Of a stretch of 26,364 nucleotides of DNA, positions 1 through 6,822 are shown piece by piece. The notes beneath the pieces were generated by a model, which searched no databases, had not been told where the DNA came from, and saw only the letters and a list, made by a program, of their open reading frames with translations. The translations under genes were made by a program, and so were the position numbers. The DNA comes from SIG575 sp045643165 (GTDB taxonomy: Bacteria > Bacillota > Clostridia > Oscillospirales > Acutalibacteraceae), in NCBI GenBank assembly GCA_045643165.1, contig JAZUKF010000129.1, positions 1 to 26,364 on the forward strand, written 5' to 3'. Numbering within the stretch: the first letter of the stretch is position 1; each line of letters begins with the position of its first letter.

Positions 1-9
1 TTGTCTCCC

Positions 10-31
10 GCATCCGCTCTTTGCGGAATGC
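10..31 (-). other. Hairpin at the predicted 5' end of the leftward transcript
   Basis: GCAT-CCGC (10-17) pairs with GCGG-A-ATGC (23-31) with a one-base bulge and a five-base loop. It lies at the predicted start point of the promoter at 38-66, so the RNA would begin with a stem-loop. It could stabilise the 5' end or be the start of a structured leader; the rest lies outside the window. Confidence 0.45.
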
Positions 32-37
32 TCGTAT

Positions 38-66
38 ATAATACCAAACTTATCCCCTTTTGTCAA
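38..66 (-). promoter_or_regulatory. Strong sigma-A-type promoter directed out of the left edge
   Basis: On the minus strand a perfect -35 TTGACA (66-61) is followed after exactly 17 bases by TATTAT (43-38), a one-mismatch -10. Upstream (about 67-104) the minus strand carries phased A and T runs like an UP element. The start point would be near 31-32, so the transcript leaves the window after about 30 bases. The gene it serves is not visible. Confidence 0.75.
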
Positions 67-187
67 CACTTTTTTTAAAACTTTTTTATCTTTTTTTCAC
101 ATTCTTCAACTCGCCCGGGCGTTTACACTTTATGTTGAGGGTGTATTCATTCCATACTACTATTTATATATTTCTTTTTAAAAGGCA

Positions 188-227
188 AAACGGTCTTGAA
201 AAGAAAAATTACATTTCAAAACCGTTT
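188..227 (-). terminator. Intrinsic terminator of the long leftward operon
   Basis: In the minus-strand RNA, AAACGGTTTTGAAA pairs with TTTCAAGACCGTTT as a 14-pair stem with a single G-U pair. The plus strand would have an A-C mismatch there, so the hairpin is better in the leftward direction. The stem is followed by TTTTGCCTTTT. It begins 7 bases past the stop codon of the last gene. Confidence 0.75.
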
Positions 228-233
228 ATCATT

Positions 234-1283
234 TTATTTAAACTCGCAAATATACGGTGTTCTTATTTTCGGTGATTTGAATTTCTTTGCACCGGATTCA
301 AAAATCCCCATTACCTTACCGCCCGAAAAATCAATTCCCTCTGCCATCGGAGGAATATCCGCATCTTTTTTCATTCCTTTTTCCGATAAAATATATAACG
401 GAACATCTTTTCCGTGTACATTAAATTTAAATTTAGTATTTTTCAATTTATAATATCTGATTTTCGACATACACTTTTGAGAATAAGAAGTGCTTGTTAC
501 AAACGTATCACCGTCAAATGCAATACCCTGCACGATATTCGGCATTGAAATCATAAATTCCGGATCTGCTTTTCCGGCTTTAAAAACAGCATCTATGTCA
601 GTTAAATCAAACTGTTCACACATGGCATAATTTCTTTTCATTGCGTTTAAATAAATACGCTGTTCCGTCGGAGTATCATATTTACCGTCGGACGTATAAC
701 AATAAAATTGTCCCACAAACAAATAATTCTTATATGAACAAAGGTATGATGACTGCATATCGGTTTCAAGTTTTCCGCAGGCTTTAACCTCGGAATAATC
801 ATTTGCGGACATAATATCATTTATTTTAATTCTTCTGACACTTTTTCCCGTTGAAAAAATCAATGAATCAGCAATATCGGCAATGCCTCCGACATGAGAA
901 TCACATTTACTTCCGCCTTCATAACAAAGCTTTACGGTTTTAATCCTGTTTCCTGTCTTTGCATCAACAACGGATATAATTGAATTAGATCCATTTCCGG
1001 AATATGAGCTGACTGCATAGGCATCTATGCTGTCAATATAGCAAAAGCCCTGAGGAACATAACCGCCGTCCAAATCAGGAATATCACAGACACGGATGCA
1101 ATCGGGGTATGATTTTTTCACATAAAGTGAACGTAAATACAACAAAACCGATTCGAACATACCGTCAATTTTTCTAACATATTCCGGTACGTTTCTCGGA
1201 TAATCTGTTTCGGCATAAGTTGTAACTCCCGTTGAAAACAGAAGAGATACACACAAAATGATACCGATAATCCTTTTTTTCAT
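234..1283 (-). CDS. Secreted protein of unknown function, possible beta-propeller
   Basis: The 349-residue product begins with a clear signal peptide (MKKR, a hydrophobic stretch to about residue 20, then a likely cleavage site near TTYA-ET), so it is probably exported. The mature part has repeated short strand-like blocks ending in phrases such as GYVPQGFCYID, AYAVSSYSG, ISVVDAKTG, LIFSTGK and VQGIAFDGDTFVTSTS, which is how beta-propeller repeats often look. I recognise no named family and see no catalytic motif. GGTGAT lies 6 bases before the ATG and supports the start. It is the last gene of the leftward string, separated from the GH35 gene by 44 bases containing a hairpin. Function is unknown; the fold is inference. 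Confidence 0.75.
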   Translation of the reverse strand: MKKRIIGIILCVSLLFSTGVTTYAETDYPRNVPEYVRKIDGMFESVLLYLRSLYVKKSYPDCIRVCDIPDLDGGYVPQGFCYIDSIDAYAVSSYSGNGSNSIISVVDAKTGNRIKTVKLCYEGGSKCDSHVGGIADIADSLIFSTGKSVRRIKINDIMSANDYSEVKACGKLETDMQSSYLCSYKNYLFVGQFYCYTSDGKYDTPTEQRIYLNAMKRNYAMCEQFDLTDIDAVFKAGKADPEFMISMPNIVQGIAFDGDTFVTSTSYSQKCMSKIRYYKLKNTKFKFNVHGKDVPLYILSEKGMKKDADIPPMAEGIDFSGGKVMGIFESGAKKFKSPKIRTPYICEFK

Positions 1284-1310
1284 AAAATCACCGCTTTCAC
1301 ATAATAGAAA

Positions 1311-1334
1311 CGGATAATCCCAAAGAATTATCCG
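1311..1334 (-). terminator. Weak hairpin between the GH35 and secreted-protein genes
   Basis: CGGATAAT (1311-1318) and ATTATCCG (1327-1334) form an 8-pair perfect stem with an 8-base loop. It overlaps the GH35 stop codon at 1328-1330 and is followed leftward by TTTCTATTATG. The U tract is broken, so it may terminate only partly, or may protect the upstream mRNA end. Confidence 0.5.
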
Positions 1335-3076
1335 ATATCACATTCATCATCCAGAATAAACTCCGGATTATTATAGCCTTCAAACTCCACCGCAATAATT
1401 TCATTTCTGCCCTTATTTAAAAACGGAGCGGGAATATAGGCGGATCTTTGAGGACCAACCTCCCAATAACGTGAAAGGACCTTTCCGTTAAGAATAATAA
1501 AACCCTTTTTAAAACCGGGAAGTTTGATAAATGTATCACAACATTCATCAATCTCAAACTCGGATTTAAGCAAAATAGGTTCACCGTCAAAGCAAGGCAC
1601 ATTTTTTTGAAAATCAACCTTAGAAACATCCGCAAAAGTAAGAGGATACATTTTCCAATGGAAAATAAAATTATTATTAAAACCGATCCCCTGTGTTATA
1701 CCTTTACTGTCCCGAAGATTTGCGCCGTAATTTACACGTCCCATATTTTCGACGATAACATCAAGAGTATTACCTTTACCGTCAATGGAAAAACATATTT
1801 TATTTTCTTTATCGTTTCTGTACTGAATTCCCTTAAATTCCCTGTCAAGATACACATAACCCCGGTCATGAACATCCTGCAACCTGAGCTGTTGTTCTTC
1901 TCTCGGGCCGTGAACCTCTGCTCTGTAAAGAATATATCCGTATCCCTGATTTATTTTTTCCATAGGCAACGGATTTACAGCCTCAACAGGTGAAGAAAGT
2001 TTATCAAGATTATCAAAAAGCCTTGCGGATTCGGTAAAACTGAATTTACCGTATTTTTTCTTTTTCACTTTTTCGGGTAACTCGATATTCGGAACATCAA
2101 CATACTTTGACAAAACTTTTTTGAACAACCGATATTTTTCCGTAATCTCGCCACATTCATTAAGCGGTGCATCGTCATCATAACTTGAAACGGTAGGTTC
2201 GTAAACATCATAACAGTTTGCCCCGTTCATGAAACCGAAATTCGTTCCGCCGTGGAACATATAAGCGGAAACACTTGCACCCATCGACAAAATTTCATCA
2301 AGACATTCAGCGGCCTCCTCAGGACTTCTGTGATGATGCTCCTCAGTCCAATGGTCAAACCAGCCGTTCCAGAATTCCGCACACATAAGCGGTCCGTCCT
2401 TTTGAAATTCACGGAGTTTTTCAAACTGTTTCTTCGGATTTGAACCGAAATTTGCAGTCCTGTGTACTCCGTCAAGAGTACCGCCCGTAAGCATCTGATC
2501 TCCAGCACCGTCAGATGTGAAAAGAGGCACATTTATTCCTCTTTTAATTAAACCGTCGGCAAGATAGCGTATATATTCACTGTCATCACCGTAACTTCCG
2601 TATTCATTCTCAACCTGAACGAGAATAACATTACCTCCGCCGGTAATCTGATGAGAAGCGATTTTCGGAATAAAATCATCAAAAAATCTGTCCACCTTTG
2701 AAAGATACGTTTTATTCATACAGCGGAGAACAATATCATCATATTTCAAAAGCCACCAGGGTAAACCGCCGAAATCCCATTCGGAACAAATATACGGACC
2801 GGGACGTACAATTACGTAAAGCCCCAGCTTCTGAGCCAGACGAAGATACTCCTCAAAATCAAGCATACCGCTGTAATCAAATACGCCTTCCTCACGTTCA
2901 TGCAAATTCCATGCAACGTAAGTTTCCACAGTATTAAATCCGCATGCTTTCAATTTTAAAAGACGGTCATACCAATATTCCTTCGGTACACGGAAATAAT
3001 GTATTGCTCCGGATATTACCCGAAAAGGTTTTCCGTCAAGAAAAAATCCGTCTTTTTTAATTTCAAAACTTCCCAT
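1328..3076 (-). CDS. Glycoside hydrolase family 35 beta-galactosidase
   Basis: A 582-residue GH35 enzyme, which removes terminal beta-linked galactose from oligosaccharides or glycoconjugates with retention. The TIM barrel fills roughly residues 1-330. The acid/base is E158 in QVENEYGSYG and the nucleophile is E234 in CAEFWNGWFDHW, both in textbook GH35 context. RPGPYICSEWDFGGLP (91-106) and the MFHGGTNFGF block are also family hallmarks. The C-terminal 230 residues look like the usual beta-sandwich domains. Length matches the roughly 590-residue BgaC type. There is no signal peptide, so it is probably cytosolic. It starts 2 bases after the stop of the third EEP gene with only a weak ribosome binding site, so translation is probably coupled. 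The physiological substrate cannot be read from sequence. Confidence 0.95.
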   Translation of the reverse strand: MGSFEIKKDGFFLDGKPFRVISGAIHYFRVPKEYWYDRLLKLKACGFNTVETYVAWNLHEREEGVFDYSGMLDFEEYLRLAQKLGLYVIVRPGPYICSEWDFGGLPWWLLKYDDIVLRCMNKTYLSKVDRFFDDFIPKIASHQITGGGNVILVQVENEYGSYGDDSEYIRYLADGLIKRGINVPLFTSDGAGDQMLTGGTLDGVHRTANFGSNPKKQFEKLREFQKDGPLMCAEFWNGWFDHWTEEHHHRSPEEAAECLDEILSMGASVSAYMFHGGTNFGFMNGANCYDVYEPTVSSYDDDAPLNECGEITEKYRLFKKVLSKYVDVPNIELPEKVKKKKYGKFSFTESARLFDNLDKLSSPVEAVNPLPMEKINQGYGYILYRAEVHGPREEQQLRLQDVHDRGYVYLDREFKGIQYRNDKENKICFSIDGKGNTLDVIVENMGRVNYGANLRDSKGITQGIGFNNNFIFHWKMYPLTFADVSKVDFQKNVPCFDGEPILLKSEFEIDECCDTFIKLPGFKKGFIILNGKVLSRYWEVGPQRSAYIPAPFLNKGRNEIIAVEFEGYNNPEFILDDECDIG

Positions 3077-3078
3077 AC

Positions 3079-3819
3079 TTATTTCAAATCCGCATATACG
3101 GGATAATGGTCTGACGGATACTTACCGTCAATTTTATCATCCATTACCTTATATGTTTCAACTTCAAAATGAGGAGAAACAAGAACGTAGTCGATTATTT
3201 CGGCAGGGCAATTATCAAAGCCGTTAAAAGTTATCTTGTTTTCAGTTGATTTTGCAAGATATTTACTGTCTTTAATTGATTTGCTGACAAGATGATTATA
3301 TAAATCGCAACCTTCATTAAGATTAAAATCTCCCGTTACAACCACAGGCAAACCGAAACTTTCCGCCTTATCAAGAACAAGGTCAACGCCTTTCGTTCTT
3401 GCGACAGGACCGATATGGTCAAGGTGAGTATTTACGTGAACAAATTTTTCACCTGTCTTTTTATTTTTAAGAACTGCGTATGTACAAATTCTCGTGCAGG
3501 CTCCGTCCCAACCCTTTGAAGGAGTATCGGGAGTTTCGGAAAGCCAGAACGTATCACTTTCCACAAGTTCATACAAATCCTTTTTAAAGAAAACGGCGGA
3601 ATATTCCCCTTTGTCATCTCCGTCATCTCTGCCGACACCCACACTGTCATAATCGGGTAACATTTTCCTGAGATCCTTCATCCAGTCGGGAGTAGCCTCC
3701 TGAACACCGAAAGAATCGGGAGAAACTCTCTCAATCATTTCCATGACAAGAGAAATCCTGTCTTCTCTTTTATGCTCATCATTACCGTAGCATAAAATAT
3801 TGTAGCTCATTATTCTCAT
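3079..3819 (-). CDS. EEP-family metal-dependent hydrolase, cytosolic paralogue
   Basis: A 246-residue member of the endonuclease/exonuclease/phosphatase fold (COG3568-like), which hydrolyses phosphodiesters or phosphomonoesters with a divalent metal. Key residues by motif are N7 (MSYN), E41 (VQEA), H132 (VNTHLDH), D164 and N166 (GDFN), D210 and D237-H238 (SDHYP). The FWLSETPDTPSKGWDG block is typical of COG3568. A longer reading from a GTG at 3828 is possible, but AAGGAG (3833-3828) abuts that GTG and is 8 bases from the ATG at 3819, so the ATG is chosen. Unlike its two upstream paralogues it lacks an N-terminal membrane segment. It is the third of three tandem copies. Substrate unknown. Confidence 0.9.
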   Translation of the reverse strand: MRIMSYNILCYGNDEHKREDRISLVMEMIERVSPDSFGVQEATPDWMKDLRKMLPDYDSVGVGRDDGDDKGEYSAVFFKKDLYELVESDTFWLSETPDTPSKGWDGACTRICTYAVLKNKKTGEKFVHVNTHLDHIGPVARTKGVDLVLDKAESFGLPVVVTGDFNLNEGCDLYNHLVSKSIKDSKYLAKSTENKITFNGFDNCPAEIIDYVLVSPHFEVETYKVMDDKIDGKYPSDHYPVYADLK

Positions 3820-3827
3820 AGAATACA

Positions 3828-3834
3828 CTCCTTA
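3828..3834 (-). promoter_or_regulatory. Ribosome binding site fused to the upstream stop codon
   Basis: On the minus strand the stop TAA of the second EEP gene (3834-3832) runs straight into GGAG, giving TAAGGAG 8 bases before the ATG at 3819. This fixes the start and implies that a ribosome terminating on one EEP gene sits on the next gene's initiation site. The junction before it (4711-4718, TAAGGTG) is built the same way. Confidence 0.7.
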
Positions 3835-4704
3835 AAATAATATCATATCTGAAATAATCGGATAGTGATCCGAAATATAATTTCCGTCATATTTTTCACG
3901 AATTATTTTATAATTCTTTACTTCCCTGACATACTTGTTTACGCAAATATAATCAATGGGTTTATCATTCACTACCGTGTCAGCATGATAACCGTGGGAA
4001 GTAAATCCGCTGTCTGTATTTTTTGCAAGATACTTTGAATCTTTGAGTCCGCCGGACACAAGCTGATTATATAAATCGGTGCCTTCTCTGAAATTCAGAT
4101 CACCTGTTAAAACAGCCGGTATATCATAGGAAAAGACTTTTGATTTTACCATTTCAAGTCCGTTAACTCTTGCCTGCTCTCCCTTATTGTCAAGGTGTGT
4201 ATTGATATGAGCATACGTATATCCTGTTTTTTTATCTTTCAAAACTGCCCATGTACAGATACGTTTGAAATTGCCGTCCCAACCCTTTGACACTTTTTCG
4301 GGTGTTTCCGAAAGCCAGAATGTTCCGCTGTCAACGAGTTTATATTTATCTTTTCTGTAAAGAATTGCGGACATTTCACCACAATCAAAGGATTGACCTC
4401 CGCTGTCTCTGCCGCCACCGACAAAGCCGTACTCTTTCAAGTTCATTTTTAATGTAAGCGACCACAAAAAAGTACATTCCTGAACGCCGACAGAATCCGG
4501 CATATACTCTCCGATCAATCTCGGAACATATTTGTATCTGTCCTCAAACTCACCGTTTCGGATATTAAAACTCATAATTCTGACTGCATTTTCACCGTTC
4601 AGTCCTTTTGTATTTCTTTCAGGCAAACCTATACCGAAAAACATTGATACAATCGCAAAAAATATCGTTATGTATTTCTTCGCAAGTAAAAATTTTTCTT
4701 TCAT
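3832..4704 (-). CDS. EEP-family hydrolase with N-terminal membrane segment (second copy)
   Basis: A 290-residue EEP-fold hydrolase with a hydrophobic segment at about residues 11-27 after a lysine-rich start, so the catalytic domain is probably outside the membrane, anchored or released. Catalytic motifs are N47 (MSFN), E76 (VQEC), H170 (INTHLD), D202 and N204 (GDLN), D251 (IDYI) and D279-H280 (SDHYP), so it looks active. It aligns without a single gap to the neighbouring upstream copy; by hand count about 170 of 290 positions are identical. AAGGTGA lies 7 bases before the ATG and overlaps the stop of the preceding gene. The cleaved phospho-compound is unknown; nuclease, phosphatase or phospholipase-like activities are all possible in this fold. 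Confidence 0.9.
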   Translation of the reverse strand: MKEKFLLAKKYITIFFAIVSMFFGIGLPERNTKGLNGENAVRIMSFNIRNGEFEDRYKYVPRLIGEYMPDSVGVQECTFLWSLTLKMNLKEYGFVGGGRDSGGQSFDCGEMSAILYRKDKYKLVDSGTFWLSETPEKVSKGWDGNFKRICTWAVLKDKKTGYTYAHINTHLDNKGEQARVNGLEMVKSKVFSYDIPAVLTGDLNFREGTDLYNQLVSGGLKDSKYLAKNTDSGFTSHGYHADTVVNDKPIDYICVNKYVREVKNYKIIREKYDGNYISDHYPIISDMILF

Positions 4705-4715
4705 ACTCTTTCACC

Positions 4716-5588
4716 TTAATATAACTGCATATCCGACATAATCGGATAATGGTCTGAAACAAAATTGTTTTCATACTTATCACGGATTATCTTATACGTC
4801 TTTACCGATTTTACAAGATTATTTACTCCGATATAATCAATAGGTTTTTTCGTCGTTCTTGTTTCCGGATGATATCCGTGGAAAGTAAAACCGCTGTCGG
4901 AATCAGGAGCAAGATACTTTGAATCTTTTATATCCGAATCAAAGAACTGATTATAAACCGTTGAGCCCTCCGATAAATTAAAATCACCTGTAACTACAGT
5001 CGGAATGTTAAATGTAAGTGCTTTTTCTTTCACGAGTTTAGCGCCCTCTTCAACCGCAACAACACCTTTATGATCAAAATGAGTGTTTACATGAGCATAT
5101 CTTTTACCTGTTGAATTATCTTCAAGGACAGCCCATGTGCATATACGGTTACAGTATGCATCCCATCCCTTTGATATCTTATTCGGAGTATCGGAAAGCC
5201 AAAATGTTCCGCTGTCAACAAGTGTATATTTATCTTTTCTGTAAAGAACGGCGGACATTTCTCCGCAGTCAATACTTCTGTCTCCGCCTTCTCTTCCGAC
5301 TCCGACAAAGCCGTATTCGGGAAGCATGGCGATAAGATCAACATACCAATTATAAGTACATTCCTGTATTCCGATAGAATCGGGAAGATACTCTCGGATA
5401 AGTGTCGGAACATAATTCCTTCTTTCAAAAAATTCATCGTAACGAATATTGAATGTCATTATTCTTGTACAGCCCTCTTGGGGATTTTGTTTGACCTCCG
5501 GATTAGGTAAACCGAATCCCATAAAAGCCATGATAAGTGCTATGAAGAATGAGATATAATTTTTTACCAAAGTTGTTTTTTCTTTCAT
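4716..5588 (-). CDS. EEP-family hydrolase with N-terminal membrane segment (first copy)
   Basis: A 290-residue paralogue of the next two genes. Residues 11-27 are hydrophobic after MKEKTTLVKN and no clear cleavage site follows, suggesting a membrane-anchored outward-facing enzyme. The EEP motifs are N47 (MTFN), E76 (IQEC), H170 (VNTHFDH), D202 and N204 (GDFN), D251 and D279-H280, all at the same positions as in the second copy. A GTG at 5597 would add three residues and overlap the previous stop, but GGGGAG (5603-5598) touches that GTG and is 9 bases from the ATG at 5588, which I take as the start. It lies 5 bases after the phosphoglycosyl transferase gene. Catalytic competence is likely from motifs; substrate unknown. 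Confidence 0.9.
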   Translation of the reverse strand: MKEKTTLVKNYISFFIALIMAFMGFGLPNPEVKQNPQEGCTRIMTFNIRYDEFFERRNYVPTLIREYLPDSIGIQECTYNWYVDLIAMLPEYGFVGVGREGGDRSIDCGEMSAVLYRKDKYTLVDSGTFWLSDTPNKISKGWDAYCNRICTWAVLEDNSTGKRYAHVNTHFDHKGVVAVEEGAKLVKEKALTFNIPTVVTGDFNLSEGSTVYNQFFDSDIKDSKYLAPDSDSGFTFHGYHPETRTTKKPIDYIGVNNLVKSVKTYKIIRDKYENNFVSDHYPIMSDMQLY

Positions 5589-5593
5589 AATAA

Positions 5594-6181
5594 TCACTCC
5601 CCGTCAACTGTATTTCCGTCTGTTATATCCTTTCTCAAAAGGACAGTCCAAACAGTTTTAAACAAAATCTTAATATCCAGCCAAAGAGATTTATTTTCAA
5701 CATATTCCCTGTCAAACTCTGCTTTTTCCTCATCACTGAGCAAATCTCTGCCGTTGACCTGAGCAAGTCCTGTCATACCGGGACGAACCGAATAAACATT
5801 ATATTTTTCACGAATCTTACGTATTTCTGTTTCCTCCGGAATCAACGGTCTCGGTCCCACAAAACTCATCGTACCGTTCAGTATATTAAAAATCTGCGGA
5901 ATTTCATCGAGGCTTGTTTTTCTCAAGAACCGTCCGAATGCGGTTATCTGATTTTCAACCTCTTCATCGGTAAGTCCGGCAGTATTAGTCTGTCTTGTTC
6001 CCTTTTTCATGGAACGGAATTTATAAATATTAAAAAGACGGTTATTATACCCGACTCTCTCCTGAACAAACAAAACAGGTCTGCCGCTCGTTATTAAGAT
6101 GATCAATGCAATCAACCCTAAAAACGGCGACAAAATAATAATCATCAACAGGCTTAAAAAGAAATCAAAAAATCTTTTCAT
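5594..6181 (-). CDS. Small polyprenyl-phosphate phosphoglycosyl transferase (bacterial sugar transferase family)
   Basis: A 195-residue monotopic phosphoglycosyl transferase of the PglC/WcaJ C-terminal-domain type. It moves a sugar-1-phosphate from a nucleotide sugar to undecaprenyl phosphate, the first membrane step of many glycan pathways. Visible landmarks are the N-terminal re-entrant hydrophobic helix (about 6-31), QERVGYNNRLFNIYKFRSM, the catalytic Asp-Glu pair D92-E93 in TSLDEIPQ, FVGPRPL, and RPGMTGLAQVNGR. Length fits the minimal enzyme. GGAG is 8 bases before the ATG at 6181 but only 2 bases before a GTG at 6187, so the ATG is preferred. No glycosyltransferase, flippase or sugar-nucleotide gene is nearby, so the pathway it starts is unclear. 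Confidence 0.93.
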   Translation of the reverse strand: MKRFFDFFLSLLMIIILSPFLGLIALIILITSGRPVLFVQERVGYNNRLFNIYKFRSMKKGTRQTNTAGLTDEEVENQITAFGRFLRKTSLDEIPQIFNILNGTMSFVGPRPLIPEETEIRKIREKYNVYSVRPGMTGLAQVNGRDLLSDEEKAEFDREYVENKSLWLDIKILFKTVWTVLLRKDITDGNTVDGE

Positions 6182-6196
6182 TTTCACGTCTCCAAA

Positions 6197-6796
6197 TTAT
6201 CTTTTCCATGAAAATTCTCCGTCAATCAGAATTGCCCTTACGGGAGCCGCTTCGAGATTTTCAAGTTTTATAGGCGGAGCTATCAAAAAATAACTTCCCT
6301 CTTTTACATTTTCAAGATTTAAACCTTCAAGTATTGCAATATTTTTATTCAAAAATGCTTTATGGGGAGCAATCTGATCCCCGTGAGTACCCACAGATAA
6401 TCCGTCCGTACCGATAAGATAGATACCGAGCCTTGCCGCCGCCTGTGCTCCGTGGTCAAAAAACCATGCTTTCCCGGAAGATTTAATAAGCAACCGCTTG
6501 TCCCCTCTGGGAAAACAGTTTTCCACATATTCTCCGGTAATCGGTCCTTCCGGAACCTCAATAACTCTGCACGGTCCTATAAAAGCCGCAAGATGCATTT
6601 CATCAATACTTTTCCCCTCATCCACGAAGTGAAGCGGAGCATCCGCATGTGTTCCCGCATGACATCCCGTGGAAAAAGAAGAAAGATTACATCCGTCTCC
6701 CTCTTTAATACTTTTAACAAGAGCGGATTCCGGCTGTGGATCTCCGGGATAAATTTCAGAGGTAAAAATGCCGTTAGTTATATCAATAATTTCCAT
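6197..6796 (-). CDS. Cyclase-family metal-dependent hydrolase (kynurenine formamidase-like)
   Basis: A 199-residue protein of the cyclase/KynB superfamily, cytosolic, with no signal peptide. The diagnostic motif is HAGTHADAPLHF: H46, H50 and D52 would bind the metal and H56 is the usual catalytic histidine. The YPGDP stretch near residues 16-20 is also typical. Known members hydrolyse N-formylkynurenine, isatin or cyclic amides, but most bacterial members are uncharacterised and nothing here points to tryptophan degradation. A very strong GGAGGAGGAG sits 4 bases before the ATG. It lies between prfB (26-base gap) and the phosphoglycosyl transferase gene (15-base gap). Family assignment is firm; reaction unknown. 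Confidence 0.9.
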   Translation of the reverse strand: MEIIDITNGIFTSEIYPGDPQPESALVKSIKEGDGCNLSSFSTGCHAGTHADAPLHFVDEGKSIDEMHLAAFIGPCRVIEVPEGPITGEYVENCFPRGDKRLLIKSSGKAWFFDHGAQAAARLGIYLIGTDGLSVGTHGDQIAPHKAFLNKNIAILEGLNLENVKEGSYFLIAPPIKLENLEAAPVRAILIDGEFSWKR

Positions 6797-6822
6797 ATAA
6801 CTCCTCCTCCAATCAAATGCAA

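Noticed and set aside
3826..3828. GTG start giving a 249-residue third EEP protein
   Set aside because: The ribosome binding site AAGGAG directly abuts this GTG, leaving no spacing; the ATG three codons later is correctly spaced.
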